Below are positions 1-8,698 of a stretch of 64,000 nt of DNA, in pieces. Source of the stretch: Burkholderia sp. OK233 (GTDB taxonomy: Bacteria; Pseudomonadota; Gammaproteobacteria; Burkholderiales; Burkholderiaceae); contig NZ_OCSR01000001.1 in NCBI RefSeq assembly GCF_900230185.1, forward strand, positions 4,898,001-4,962,000, written 5' to 3'. The notes under the pieces are model-generated. The model was not told where the DNA came from. It saw only the letters and a list, made by a program, of their open reading frames with translations, and made no database searches. Each line of letters starts with the position of its first letter. Within the stretch, counting starts at the first letter, position 1. The translations under genes were made by a program, and so were the position numbers.

Positions 1-619
1 AGAGCTTGGCGCCGAAGCCGAGCCGCTTTGCACGGATCGTGTCGCGGGTGATCTGCTCGGGATCGTCGAGTGTGGTGCTGACCCCGTCCACAGGCGGCAG
101 CAGGTTGCCGATGCGAGAGGCGAATACGATCTGTGAGCGGAAGTACAGAAGCTGCTCATCGTCGCCGTCAATGCCGAGGTCGAGCTGGAAATCCACATTA
201 CCGAATACGAGTCGGGTGGCCAGCCGGTGCTGGGCGATGGCGACCACATTCCGAAAACCTTGGGCCGTCTCGATCATCGGCAGGATGTCGGTCGGCTTGC
301 CGGCGAACTCGCACAGGAAGATATCGTCGATACGTTCCGTCTTGGGCAACATGACGGCTGCGACGGATGGCGCACGGCATACGGTGATGTCGTCGCGAAA
401 CCACTCGCTGTTCACATCATTCACACGGACCGCTACCGGCGTGCTGTTTGTCGACAGCCACTCGGTGAGGGCCGCCCGCGCGATCTTCTTCTCGGTGGGA
501 GGCACTGCATCTTCCAGATCGATAACGACAACGTCGACACCCGACGCCGCCGCCTTGGCAAATCTGTCCGGCCGGTTGCCGGGAACGAAGAGATAGGAGC
601 GGGGTGCAAGGTCAGCCAT
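1..619 (-). CDS. ccl: Citramalyl-CoA lyase-like protein, HpcH/HpaI (CitE) family, 3' end cut by window
   Basis: The open frame begins at an ATG at 619 and runs off the left edge, so about 206 N-terminal residues are visible. It has CitE-family hallmarks: the YLFVPGNRPDRF start, DVVVIDLEDAV with the metal/CoA-region acidic residues, MLPKTE, the ETAQG glutamate segment and FGNVDFQLDLG. The family cleaves citramalyl-CoA or malyl-CoA to acetyl-CoA and a 2-oxo acid. The start overlaps the MmgE/PrpD stop by 8 bases (ATGGCTGA), indicating translational coupling. Citramalyl-CoA lyase of itaconate degradation (to acetyl-CoA and pyruvate) is inferred from the neighbouring CoA-transferase and hydratase. 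The C-terminus is not visible. Confidence 0.8.
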   Translation of the reverse strand, partial: MADLAPRSYLFVPGNRPDRFAKAAASGVDVVVIDLEDAVPPTEKKIARAALTEWLSTNSTPVAVRVNDVNSEWFRDDITVCRAPSVAAVMLPKTERIDDIFLCEFAGKPTDILPMIETAQGFRNVVAIAQHRLATRLVFGNVDFQLDLGIDGDDEQLLYFRSQIVFASRIGNLLPPVDGVSTTLDDPEQITRDTIRAKRLGFGAKL

Positions 620-1988
620 GTTGGGCCTCCAGTTTCGATTCAGGGAGCAGTTTGGGTACGACAGTTGCATCCGTAATCGTCCATACCGATGTGATGGAGC
701 GCTTGAGTTCGTCTTCAGTGGCCGCATTGCCATACAAACCCAGCGTGATCGTTTTGTGCTCGAGTTCAGCGCGCGTGAGCGTGTTGCCCGGATCGCCCTT
801 GGGATCATCCACGCGACCCTCGAAGGTGCGGCCATCTTTCGTCTGAACGATGACCTTCCCGATCCAGCGTGACGGATAGGCCGCATCGACTTCAGGGTCG
901 AGCACCATCGAGACCTTTTTGCAGAAGTGCGTGATCCTGCTTTCCTTGTAATGGCCGTCGAACTCACGTACGCCTGCGTGGCCGAATTCCGCTACCAGAG
1001 CGAGCACGGTGCCCATGGAGAACTTCGCCTGATGAACAGTCTTTGGATCGGTTACCGGGCCAAGGACATCAATTGCTGCCTGGTGAACATGAGTTACCAC
1101 TGTCTCGATGTCGTCCGGCGCGAGTTGATCCCGCTGTATAACCTGCAGCAAGGCATCGGCCGCCGGATGAGTGTGCCGGCAGGAAGCGTGATATTTGAAC
1201 GACGTTTCGATCAGCGCCCATCGCTCGCCGAGCGCTTCGGCGAGTTTGTCCGGATGTGTTTGCGTGGACATGCCTGCTCCCATGCCTTTCACGCCCTCGA
1301 AGATGTCCTTCGCACCGGTGAAGCCGTCGGCCGCCAGGTAGGCAGCGAGAAGACCGTTCGCCGCGGCCTTGGCCGTATGCAGTTGCTTGGAATCCGCGGC
1401 GTCTTTCAAAAATTCCCAGAGTCCGGCTGCCTGGGTGCCGGCGGAGCCAAACGCATTCACCATCTGCTCGTCGCTCAATCGCAAAAGATTACCGACCGCT
1501 GCTGCAGCCGCGATCGTCCCGACCGTACCGGTAGTATGAAAAATCCTGTAGTGCGACCGGCCGAGGAATTCGCCGACGCGGATGCCCACTTCATAGCCTG
1601 CGACTGATGCAGCGATGAACTCTTTGCCACTTCTGCCAAGCGCTTGCGCGGCGGCCCATGCTGCGGGGAAGACGACGGTTGCCGGGTGCAGGACCGAACT
1701 GTTGTGCAGGTCGTCCTGTTCGGCAAAGTGCGATGCGGCGGCGTTGATCATTGCCGCGAAGAGCGCGCTGGTGGTTCGGCGAGAGATCAGTACTTCGCAG
1801 GGACCAGACTGTGGTCCGAATTCGAATGCGTACTTCTGGATCGTCTCGACGGGGCGCGCTTCGCGGCCAGCCAGTGCGGACCCGAACCAGTCAAGGAAGA
1901 GGTCTTCCGTGCGTGCCACCACGTCCTTGGGGATCTGATCAAACTTGAGATTGGCTGCAAACGAAGCAAGAATCTGTGTGTTGCTCAT
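612..1988 (-). CDS. MmgE/PrpD family protein
   Basis: This 458-residue protein is full length for the MmgE/PrpD family, which includes 2-methylcitrate dehydratase and cis-aconitate decarboxylase. Visible family segments are FLDWFGSALAG near the N-terminus, SHFAEQDDLHNSSVLHPATVVFPAA (residues about 85-110), AGYEVGIRVGEFLG and KYHASCRHTHPAADAL. In P. aeruginosa a homologue (PA0881) sits inside the itaconate-degradation operon, and its role there is not firmly established. Here the gene lies between the CoA-transferase and the lyase. A decarboxylase or dehydratase supplying or clearing itaconate-related acids is an inference. The start is the ATG at 1988. Confidence 0.8.
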   Translation of the reverse strand: MSNTQILASFAANLKFDQIPKDVVARTEDLFLDWFGSALAGREARPVETIQKYAFEFGPQSGPCEVLISRRTTSALFAAMINAAASHFAEQDDLHNSSVLHPATVVFPAAWAAAQALGRSGKEFIAASVAGYEVGIRVGEFLGRSHYRIFHTTGTVGTIAAAAAVGNLLRLSDEQMVNAFGSAGTQAAGLWEFLKDAADSKQLHTAKAAANGLLAAYLAADGFTGAKDIFEGVKGMGAGMSTQTHPDKLAEALGERWALIETSFKYHASCRHTHPAADALLQVIQRDQLAPDDIETVVTHVHQAAIDVLGPVTDPKTVHQAKFSMGTVLALVAEFGHAGVREFDGHYKESRITHFCKKVSMVLDPEVDAAYPSRWIGKVIVQTKDGRTFEGRVDDPKGDPGNTLTRAELEHKTITLGLYGNAATEDELKRSITSVWTITDATVVPKLLPESKLEAQHG

Positions 1989-2012
1989 AACAGGCTTACC
2001 TTAACTGGGAAG

Positions 2013-3191
2013 TTAGATCACGGCCGCTTCACGAAGCTCGCGGATGGCATCTGCCGTAAAGCCAAGTTCATTTAAAAGGGCTTCAGTGTGTTGGCCTAAC
2101 GCGGGCACAGCATCCAGTCGAACGTCGGATGCAGTGCGGGCGCCTGGTGGCAGCAAGGCGGGAATGGAGCCGGCAGGGGAATCAATATTCACCCAGCGAT
2201 TGCGTTCCTTAAGCTGCGGATGCGACCACACATCGGGCATATCATTCATTCGCGCGTTGGCGATCTGCGCGCTATCCAGCCGACTGATGACTTCTTCCGA
2301 AGTCAGTTTGCTGAATGCGGCGACAATGATTTCGCGTAGTTCCTCGCGTGCTGCTACACGCTTTGAGTTGGAACTGAAACGAGGATCGATGGCGAGCTCG
2401 GGTTCCAGCAGAACCTGTGAGCAGAAGACACCCCATTCACGCTCGTTCTGCAGTCCCAGCATGACTGTCTTTGCATCGCCGGCGGGGAAGGGGCCATAGG
2501 GGTAGATGGTCGCGTGAGCGGCGCCGGCTCGAGGTGGCGGGGATGCGCCATCGAACGCGTAGTAAAGGGGATACGTCATCCACTCCACCATGCTCTCGAG
2601 CATCGAGACGTCGATTTCCCGTCCCAAGCCGGTCTTCGATCGTTGCAGAAGCGCGGAGAGGATATTCGTGTAGGCGTACATCCCTGCAGCGATGTCAGCA
2701 ATGGAACAGCCAGCTTTGGCCGGTGAATCCGGACCGCCGGTAATCGACAGGAACCCGGACTCACTCTGGATCAGCAGGTCGTAGGCTTTCTTGTCCCGGT
2801 AGGGACCATCGGATCCGTAACCGGAGATGTTGCAGACAATCAGGCGGGGATACCTGTCATGCAACGCTTCATACGACAGACCCAGTCGCGCTGCGGCGCC
2901 GGGTGCCAGGTTCTGCACCAGCACGTCGGTGTCCTCAAGCAGGCCCTCGAAAATACCCTGTGCCTGCGGGGCCTTGACGTCGAGCGTGAGACTCTCTTTC
3001 GATCGGTTGCACCATACAAAGTGCGAGGCCATGCCGTGCACGCGCTCATCGTAGGCACGGGCGAAGTCACCGACACCAGGGCGTTCGATCTTGATCACGC
3101 GGGCGCCAAGATCCGCAAGTTGACGGGTGCAAAATGGTGCTGCAATCGCGTGTTCGAGGGTAATGACCTTCACGCCGTCCAGCGGTTTCAT
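2013..3191 (-). CDS. ict: Itaconate CoA-transferase-like, CaiB/BaiF family III
   Basis: The 392-residue protein moves CoA between acids. It opens with PLDGVKVITLEHAIAAPFCTR and DLGARVIKIERPGVGD, the standard family III N-terminus. The catalytic aspartate is in KKAYDLLIQSESGF, after the NISGYGSDGPY loop, and ITGGPDSPAKAG follows. I start it at the ATG at 3191, which has AAGGGGAAGGAC just upstream; the frame extends further upstream but that part overlaps the dehydrogenase and does not look like the family. Itaconate or succinate specificity is inferred from the hydratase-lyase context; a mesaconate or other dicarboxylate transferase is possible. Confidence 0.8.
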   Translation of the reverse strand: MKPLDGVKVITLEHAIAAPFCTRQLADLGARVIKIERPGVGDFARAYDERVHGMASHFVWCNRSKESLTLDVKAPQAQGIFEGLLEDTDVLVQNLAPGAAARLGLSYEALHDRYPRLIVCNISGYGSDGPYRDKKAYDLLIQSESGFLSITGGPDSPAKAGCSIADIAAGMYAYTNILSALLQRSKTGLGREIDVSMLESMVEWMTYPLYYAFDGASPPPRAGAAHATIYPYGPFPAGDAKTVMLGLQNEREWGVFCSQVLLEPELAIDPRFSSNSKRVAAREELREIIVAAFSKLTSEEVISRLDSAQIANARMNDMPDVWSHPQLKERNRWVNIDSPAGSIPALLPPGARTASDVRLDAVPALGQHTEALLNELGFTADAIRELREAAVI

Positions 3192-3201
3192 GTCCTTCCC
3201 C

Positions 3202-4362
3202 TTAGAAAGAGCGCGGCAGTCCGAGCAGATGCTCGGCGACATACGAAAGAATGAGATTGGTCGAGATCGGTGCGACCTGATAGAGCCGTGTCTCGCGGAA
3301 TTTGCGTTCGACGTCGTATTCGTTCGCAAATCCGAAGCCGCCGTGGAACTGCAGGCACGCATTCGCAGCCTCCCATGAAGCGTCCGCGGCGAGCAGTTTG
3401 GCCATGTTGGCTTGCGCGCCGGCGGGCTGCCTGGCGTCGAAAAGCTCGCAGGCCTTGTAGCGCATCAAGCTTGCCGCTTCGACGTTGACGTGCGCACGGG
3501 CGATCGGAAACTGCACGCCCTGGTTCTGTCCGATCGGGCGGCCGAAGACGACGCGTTCCTTGACGTACTTACAGACCTTGTCGAGGAACCAGTAGCCGTC
3601 GCCGATACATTCAGCAGCGATCAGTGTCCGCTCGGCATTCAGACCATCGAGGATGTATTTGAAGCCTTTGCCTTCCTCACCGATCAGGTTTTCGACGGGG
3701 ATCTCGAGGTTGTCGAAAAAGAGTTCGTTAGTCTCGTGATTCACCATGTTCGGGATAGGGCGAACAGTCATGCCCTTGCCGATTGCCTGATGCAGGTCGA
3801 CCAGAAATATCGACATGCCTTCAGATTTCTTCGCTACCTGATCGATCGGCGTGGTCCGCGCAAGCAGGATCATGAGATCGGAATGCTGGATCCGGGAGAT
3901 CCACACCTTCTGACCGTTGACGACGTACCTGTCGCCTTTGCGAACCGCGGTCGTCTTGAGCTTGGTGGTGTCGCTGCCTGTTGTCGGCTCGGTCACGCCC
4001 ATCGACTGAAGCCGCAACTTTCCGCTGGCGATTTCCGGAAGGTACCTGGTCTTTTGCTCTGCCGAGCCGTGCCTGAGCAGTGTCCCCATGTTGTACATCT
4101 GCCCGTGACACGCACCGGAATTGCCGCCGCTGCGGTTGATCTCTTCCATGATCACCGAAGCTTCGGTCAGTCCGAGCCCGGAGCCGCCATATTCCTGCGG
4201 GATGAGGGCCGCAAGCCAACCGGCGTCGGTTAGAGCTTGCACAAATGTCTCAGGGTAGGCGCGTTCCTCGTCGATCTTGCGGAAATACTCGGCGGGGAAG
4301 TTGGAACACAGATCGCGAACCGCTTCGCGAATGTCCTGATAGGGGTCAACGTTGGCCAGCAC
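3202..4362 (-). CDS. Acyl-CoA dehydrogenase (itaconate locus)
   Basis: A 386-residue FAD-dependent acyl-CoA dehydrogenase. Visible are IPQEYGGSGLGL, the flavin-site segment VTEPTTGSDTTKLKT, NGQKVWIS, the helix carrying LNAERTLIAAE (its Glu sits at the catalytic-base position of the isovaleryl/long-chain type) and the C-terminal CLQFHGGFGFANEYDVER. It starts at 4362 and ends 10 bases before the CoA-transferase. A dehydrogenase of this type (PA0879) occupies the same locus in P. aeruginosa. Its substrate in itaconate breakdown is not established; methylsuccinyl-CoA-type oxidation is a guess. Confidence 0.82.
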   Translation of the reverse strand: MLANVDPYQDIREAVRDLCSNFPAEYFRKIDEERAYPETFVQALTDAGWLAALIPQEYGGSGLGLTEASVIMEEINRSGGNSGACHGQMYNMGTLLRHGSAEQKTRYLPEIASGKLRLQSMGVTEPTTGSDTTKLKTTAVRKGDRYVVNGQKVWISRIQHSDLMILLARTTPIDQVAKKSEGMSIFLVDLHQAIGKGMTVRPIPNMVNHETNELFFDNLEIPVENLIGEEGKGFKYILDGLNAERTLIAAECIGDGYWFLDKVCKYVKERVVFGRPIGQNQGVQFPIARAHVNVEAASLMRYKACELFDARQPAGAQANMAKLLAADASWEAANACLQFHGGFGFANEYDVERKFRETRLYQVAPISTNLILSYVAEHLLGLPRSF

Positions 4363-4382
4363 TTGTCTCTACTCCTCAGAGT

Positions 4383-5258
4383 TCATTTTTGAAAAATATA
4401 TGCGGGTGCCGTTAGTGTCGCCTCGGCATTGACGCACAACACGCCATCGGAATTGGCCGCCCAAAGCTTTACCTCGGTCGATCCGGGGGCACGGGCCGCG
4501 TAGAGATGAAACGGGGCCTGGTCAAACAGCGGGTTGACCGCTTTGAATGAGAAAGAAGCTATCGACTCACCTGGGACACTGCGCCGGACGAGGTCGATCA
4601 GCAACGTCGCAGTCAGTGGTCCGTGAACGATCAGCGCCGGATAGCCTTCCTGCTCATGGGCGTAGGTGCGGTCATAGTGGATGCGGTGGCCGTTGAAGGT
4701 ATCTGCGGAGTAGCGGAAGAGCAGGACCGGGTCGGGCATGATCTCCCGCTTCCAGTTGAACTCCGCCGGCGCGGTCGGGCCGGTTGCCGCGGTGTATGCC
4801 GTCGCCGCGGACTCGCGGTACACAACGTCCTGTTCTTCGGAAATCAGTGGACCTTCGAGATCTTCCAGTTCGTGACGCAGACGCACAAACACGAGCTTTC
4901 CGGTGCGCCCTTCCTTGGAGGCGACGTCAAGAATCTGCGACGTCCTGGTGACTTCGCTGCCGACCACAAGTGGACGCTCGAACCGGACGCGGCTGCCCGC
5001 CCACATGCGTCTGGGCAGTGGCACTGGCGGCAGGAACCCACCGCGTGTCGGATGTCCGTCCGCGCCGACCTGCGACTGCGAAACAATGTGAGGAAACAAC
5101 GCCCAGTGCCACAGCGGAGGCAACGGAGAGCCGGCACGCGGGACGTCTTCATAGTCCAGCGTCGCAGCGAGTTGTTGAGCGAGACGTGGCGAGACGAATT
5201 CGTGCTCGGCCTGTGTGCGGCCGATCCAGGTGCGCAGGTAGTCGAGTTCAGCAGTCAT
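4383..5258 (-). CDS. ich: Itaconyl-CoA hydratase-like, MaoC/FAS1-type hot-dog dehydratase
   Basis: The 291-residue protein has a double hot-dog layout: an N-terminal part with PPLWHWALFP and PRRMWAGSRV, and a C-terminal MaoC half with LLFRYSADTFNGHRIHYDRTYA, which carries the Asp/His hydratase dyad, followed by YPALIVHGPLTATLL. This is the mesaconyl-C4-CoA/itaconyl-CoA hydratase type. Ich hydrates itaconyl-CoA to citramalyl-CoA between the Ict and Ccl steps, and all three enzymes are encoded here. The ATG at 5258 has only a weak ribosome binding site. The 104-base gap to the LysR gene probably holds the operon promoter. Confidence 0.8.
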   Translation of the reverse strand: MTAELDYLRTWIGRTQAEHEFVSPRLAQQLAATLDYEDVPRAGSPLPPLWHWALFPHIVSQSQVGADGHPTRGGFLPPVPLPRRMWAGSRVRFERPLVVGSEVTRTSQILDVASKEGRTGKLVFVRLRHELEDLEGPLISEEQDVVYRESAATAYTAATGPTAPAEFNWKREIMPDPVLLFRYSADTFNGHRIHYDRTYAHEQEGYPALIVHGPLTATLLIDLVRRSVPGESIASFSFKAVNPLFDQAPFHLYAARAPGSTEVKLWAANSDGVLCVNAEATLTAPAYIFQK

Positions 5259-5362
5259 GGGGGCGTCGGGTAGCGTCGTTCACGCTAGATTGACGCACCC
5301 GCCCGCTGACTACAATTTGTGTCTGGAGAAGAGGGCTTTAAACGCAGACTAACTGCTGACGT

Positions 5363-6283
5363 TCAGGCCAGCTGGGGCTGATGATCGGTTTTGCACTTCT
5401 GCGTGAGGAGGTCGACCAGCTCCCGCGCGAAAGACGGCAACAGGTCAAGGTTGCGCACGCAGATCAGCAGATTGCGCGTCGCCCAGTCGTTCTCGATTTC
5501 AACGAGCCGGATATTCATGGTTTTCACGTAGCGTACCGCTGACGAGCAAGGCAGCACGCCGATCCCGACGTTGGCCTCGATCATTCGGCACAGCGCTTCG
5601 AAATTACCTACTTCAATTCGCACCTGAAGTTTCTTGTGCATGTCGCTTGCTACGCGGTTCAGAAAGGTATGAATCGCGCTAGCTTCGGGCATTCCGACGA
5701 AGTCAAACCCGCTCGCCTCTTCAAATGGAATGGACGTCTTTCCGGCGAGGGGGTGCGAATTCGAGACCGCCAATATGAGCCGGTCTGAGCGGTACGGCAG
5801 GACTTGCAGAGATTCGGGCCTGACGTTGCCGGCGACTATCCCAACGTCCGCAGTGCCTTCACTGACCGCGCGCACCACGTCATGGCTCAACCGTTCGCGA
5901 AGCTCGACGTTCACGTCGGGGTGTTCGGCGAGAAAGTCACGCAGGTCGTTGGGAAGAAATTCAGTGGTGGCAGTCGTGTTCGCAAAGATTCGCACATGAC
6001 CTTTGATACCGCGCGCGTACTCCTGCATGTCGCCGCGCAACTGCTCAAGCTGCGACAGGACGAGCCGGGCGTGGTGTAGGAACGCCTGGCCCGGTGGCGT
6101 GAGGGTGACGCCTTGGCTGGTCCGATACAGCAGTTTGGTCCCCATGCTTTCTTCCAGATTCTTGATCCGGGTGCTGGCAGCGGGTACGGACATATGAAAC
6201 CGCTCGGCACCACGGGTCAAGCTGTCCGTCTCGGCAATACATGTGATGAGACGAAGATCAACGAGATCGAAATGCATGGCCAT
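5363..6283 (-). CDS. LysR-family regulator of the itaconate locus
   Basis: A 306-residue LysR regulator. The winged helix-turn-helix covers residues about 4-64 (DLRLITCIAETDSLTRGAER, then VPAASTRIKNLEE), followed by a periplasmic-binding-like effector domain. I choose the ATG at 6283 because GGAG lies 8 bases upstream; the frame can be extended to 6352 without family similarity. The gene lies directly upstream of the hydratase on the same strand, 104 bases away. In P. aeruginosa the itaconate-responsive regulator is also LysR-type. Response to itaconate or a CoA derivative is inferred. Confidence 0.82.
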   Translation of the reverse strand: MAMHFDLVDLRLITCIAETDSLTRGAERFHMSVPAASTRIKNLEESMGTKLLYRTSQGVTLTPPGQAFLHHARLVLSQLEQLRGDMQEYARGIKGHVRIFANTTATTEFLPNDLRDFLAEHPDVNVELRERLSHDVVRAVSEGTADVGIVAGNVRPESLQVLPYRSDRLILAVSNSHPLAGKTSIPFEEASGFDFVGMPEASAIHTFLNRVASDMHKKLQVRIEVGNFEALCRMIEANVGIGVLPCSSAVRYVKTMNIRLVEIENDWATRNLLICVRNLDLLPSFARELVDLLTQKCKTDHQPQLA

Positions 6284-6695
6284 GTTATGTGCTCCGAATG
6301 AAGAGATACCCGGTCCATTCAGTCTAGCAAATAGCATGAATCGGAAAATCAATATTTTCGATGTTCTCTACGAGATTTGCGGGGGTCTCCATAGGCAGGC
6401 TTTGAAGAAGGCGTTCGGAGCTTGGTCGGACCTATCCGCTGATGATCAAAGACGAGCGTGTACAGAGCGAAGCGAAACCAGTCTCGACGACAATCCGTCG
6501 AATCCAGGCAAGATCGTTGGCTACACCGCAAAAGCCACGACGTAGCACGCGGACACCGCGCTGGAAGCAGCCTGGGCGGATTTCGAATCGTGGAAGCATT
6601 GCAGCCAGGAAGTTTGGTCCCGCGTCATGTTCAGGGCTGCGGCAACCGAGGTCAAGCTGCTAACGGACGGCCAGCCTGCGGAAAATGCAGCAGGC
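6284..6695. other. Non-coding gap, possible gene remnant
   Basis: These 412 bases carry no convincing gene. The left end holds the LysR promoter and its ribosome binding site. On the plus strand, one frame reads two blocks separated by a single TAG at 6543-6545; the second (6546 to about 6700) uses GC-rich third positions and gives a protein-like stretch rich in Ala, Glu, Trp and Phe. It may be the remains of a decayed gene, but I recognise no family. No repeats or transposon ends were seen. Confidence 0.3.
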
Positions 6696-7391
6696 TTACC
6701 GGCAGCCGGGTTTCACCACTTTCAGTGTGTATATCACCAACTCATCGACGCGCTGCGGTGCGATCGGCTCGGTCAGCCAGACTGGCAGCAGATTCGAATC
6801 CAGCTCGCTTGCCGTAAGCTCGACCGAGCCTTCGTCGACTGTGACGAACAGCGTCGGCAACGTGGCGTGATCAAACACGACAAAGAACGGGTCGTTGTAC
6901 GACACGCTGTCGTGATCGGTGATTTCCTTGCTCGACGTGACGACGCGCTTGAGCTTGTCGGCTTCCACGTACCAGGTCTGGGCCGCGCCCTGGGTGCGGA
7001 CTGTGAGTTGCAAGGTGGTGGCGTCAGCCTGTTGCAGGGAGTAAAACGGTTGCGCCGTGCCGGCGGCTAAGCCCTCGGCGCGAGCAATGGGACGGGCGAG
7101 GTCGTCGCCACTTGCATCGTTGATGCGATAGACGTAGCTATCGGTCTGGTTGTTCGCGCAGTGAGGATAGCAACGTGCTTGCGGCACGTCGATCTGTTTG
7201 ACCAGGCGGCCATCGGCGACGCGTGAGGTGTTGTCCAGAAACTCATTGATTTCGTAGCGTCCTGCGTGGCCGCTCGCACAATCCTTGGCCTGTTGGATCT
7301 GTTGCGCCTGATCCGCATTTGACTTTTGCGCGGAGAAGATCGCAGAAATGGGCATACACAAGACGGCACATGCTAATGTGATTGCCCTCAT
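6696..7391 (-). CDS. Hypothetical secreted protein
   Basis: The protein has 231 residues and an N-terminal signal peptide (MR followed by a hydrophobic stretch ending near ISAIFSA), so export to the periplasm is likely. The mature part has Cys residues in KDCASGHAGRY and ARCYPHCANNQ and is otherwise polar with alternating hydrophobic residues, suggesting a beta-rich fold. A strong ribosome binding site (GGGAGG) precedes the ATG at 7391. It lies alone between the itaconate locus and the ferredoxin reductase gene. I do not recognise a family and assign no function. Confidence 0.6.
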   Translation of the reverse strand: MRAITLACAVLCMPISAIFSAQKSNADQAQQIQQAKDCASGHAGRYEINEFLDNTSRVADGRLVKQIDVPQARCYPHCANNQTDSYVYRINDASGDDLARPIARAEGLAAGTAQPFYSLQQADATTLQLTVRTQGAAQTWYVEADKLKRVVTSSKEITDHDSVSYNDPFFVVFDHATLPTLFVTVDEGSVELTASELDSNLLPVWLTEPIAPQRVDELVIYTLKVVKPGCR

Positions 7392-7436
7392 CGGACCTCC
7401 CCCGCGTTGTGCGCATGATTGTGATGCGCGCCGCGT

Positions 7437-8675
7437 TCAGGCAAGTTCGCGCGTCGCCGCTTCGAATTCCTTCAGATCGAAACCAGGCGCCGCTGCTTGT
7501 TCCACCGTCAATGATGCAGTGCGGGCCAGCAGTTTGCGCGAAGCCATATGGTCGCCGGGGCGGTTGCACGATTCCACCGCGATCAAGGCGCCTTGCCGGA
7601 AACACAGCACACTCAGTTGCCGGGTCTCGCTCGAACCCAGTAGCACCGTTTCGTCGTGTCCATCCGACAGCCCAGCGATCTGGAGCTTCAGGTCGCCCTG
7701 GTCGCTCCAGAACCACGGCAGCGCACTATATAGCGCGGGCTTGCCCATCAGGCGCGCTGCGACGTTGCGCGCCTGGTCTACGGCATTTTGCACTGACTCC
7801 AGTCGAATCGACGCGCCGCTCCACGTCGAGGGAAAACTGACGGCGTCGCCGATCGCGGAGATCGACGCGTCGCTGGTCAGAAGATGCTGATCGACGCAGA
7901 TGCCGTTCTGCACCGCGAGGCCGGCTTCTGCGGCCAGGTCGGTGTTGGGAAGCACGCCGATTCCATAGACCACTAATTGTGCAGGCAAGCGTCGGCCGTC
8001 GCCTGTTTCTGCGCCTACTACGCGGCCGTTGTCGCTCACCAGCCGCGCGACGGTTTGCCCAAAGTCGAACTTCACGCCCCAGCCGGTATGCGCGGCGCTG
8101 AACAGCGTCGACATATGCCTGGAGAGGGCGCGCGCCATCGGCCGCGTGCCGAGTTCGACCACGTGGACCGATAGGCCCTTGGCCGCCGCTACGGCCGCGA
8201 ATTCGAGACCGATGAAGCCGGCGCCGATCACGACCACGTCGCGCGCGGCCGCCACACGCGGCGCGAGCGCATCGGCATGCTCCAGCGTGCGGATGCCGAA
8301 TACGCCGTCGAGTTCGATTCCCTCGATGGGCGGAACTCGGTTGCGTGCGCCCGTGGCGAGCACCAGATGGTCGTACGGCACACGCTCGCCGCTCGCCAGT
8401 TCCACGCGCTGCGTCTCGCGGTCGATCCGCGTGACCCGCGCTTCGACCCGCTCAAGACGCTGCTGCTCGAACCATTCGTGAGTGCGAAAGCGCAGCGCCG
8501 TGGCGCCGATCTTGCCGAGCAGGTAAGCCTTCGACAACGGTGGACGCTGGTAGGGCACACCGGGCTCGTCGCCGATCAGCGTGATACGGCCTTCAAAACC
8601 TTCCTGCCGCAGCGAGGCCCCGGTCTGATAACCGGCCTGGCCCGCACCGACGATGACAACGTTATTCAATGACAT
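7437..8675 (-). CDS. Ferredoxin-NAD(P)+ reductase, FAD-dependent (putidaredoxin/rubredoxin reductase type)
   Basis: This 412-residue flavoprotein has the FAD dinucleotide fold GAGQAG (residues 10-15), the PYQRPPLSKAYL flavin segment, a second Rossmann motif (VVVIGAGFIGLEF) for NAD(P)H, and FAD contact IGDAVSFP. This architecture passes electrons from NAD(P)H to a [2Fe-2S] ferredoxin. It could serve the P450s or Rieske proteins of the window; the only ferredoxin gene is at 57148, about 50 kb away. I use the ATG at 8675; an alternative TTG at 8702 overlaps the transporter stop (TTGA) and would add nine residues. Confidence 0.85.
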   Translation of the reverse strand: MSLNNVVIVGAGQAGYQTGASLRQEGFEGRITLIGDEPGVPYQRPPLSKAYLLGKIGATALRFRTHEWFEQQRLERVEARVTRIDRETQRVELASGERVPYDHLVLATGARNRVPPIEGIELDGVFGIRTLEHADALAPRVAAARDVVVIGAGFIGLEFAAVAAAKGLSVHVVELGTRPMARALSRHMSTLFSAAHTGWGVKFDFGQTVARLVSDNGRVVGAETGDGRRLPAQLVVYGIGVLPNTDLAAEAGLAVQNGICVDQHLLTSDASISAIGDAVSFPSTWSGASIRLESVQNAVDQARNVAARLMGKPALYSALPWFWSDQGDLKLQIAGLSDGHDETVLLGSSETRQLSVLCFRQGALIAVESCNRPGDHMASRKLLARTASLTVEQAAAPGFDLKEFEAATRELA

Positions 8676-8698
8676 GAGAGGATCGAGAGTACGAGTAA

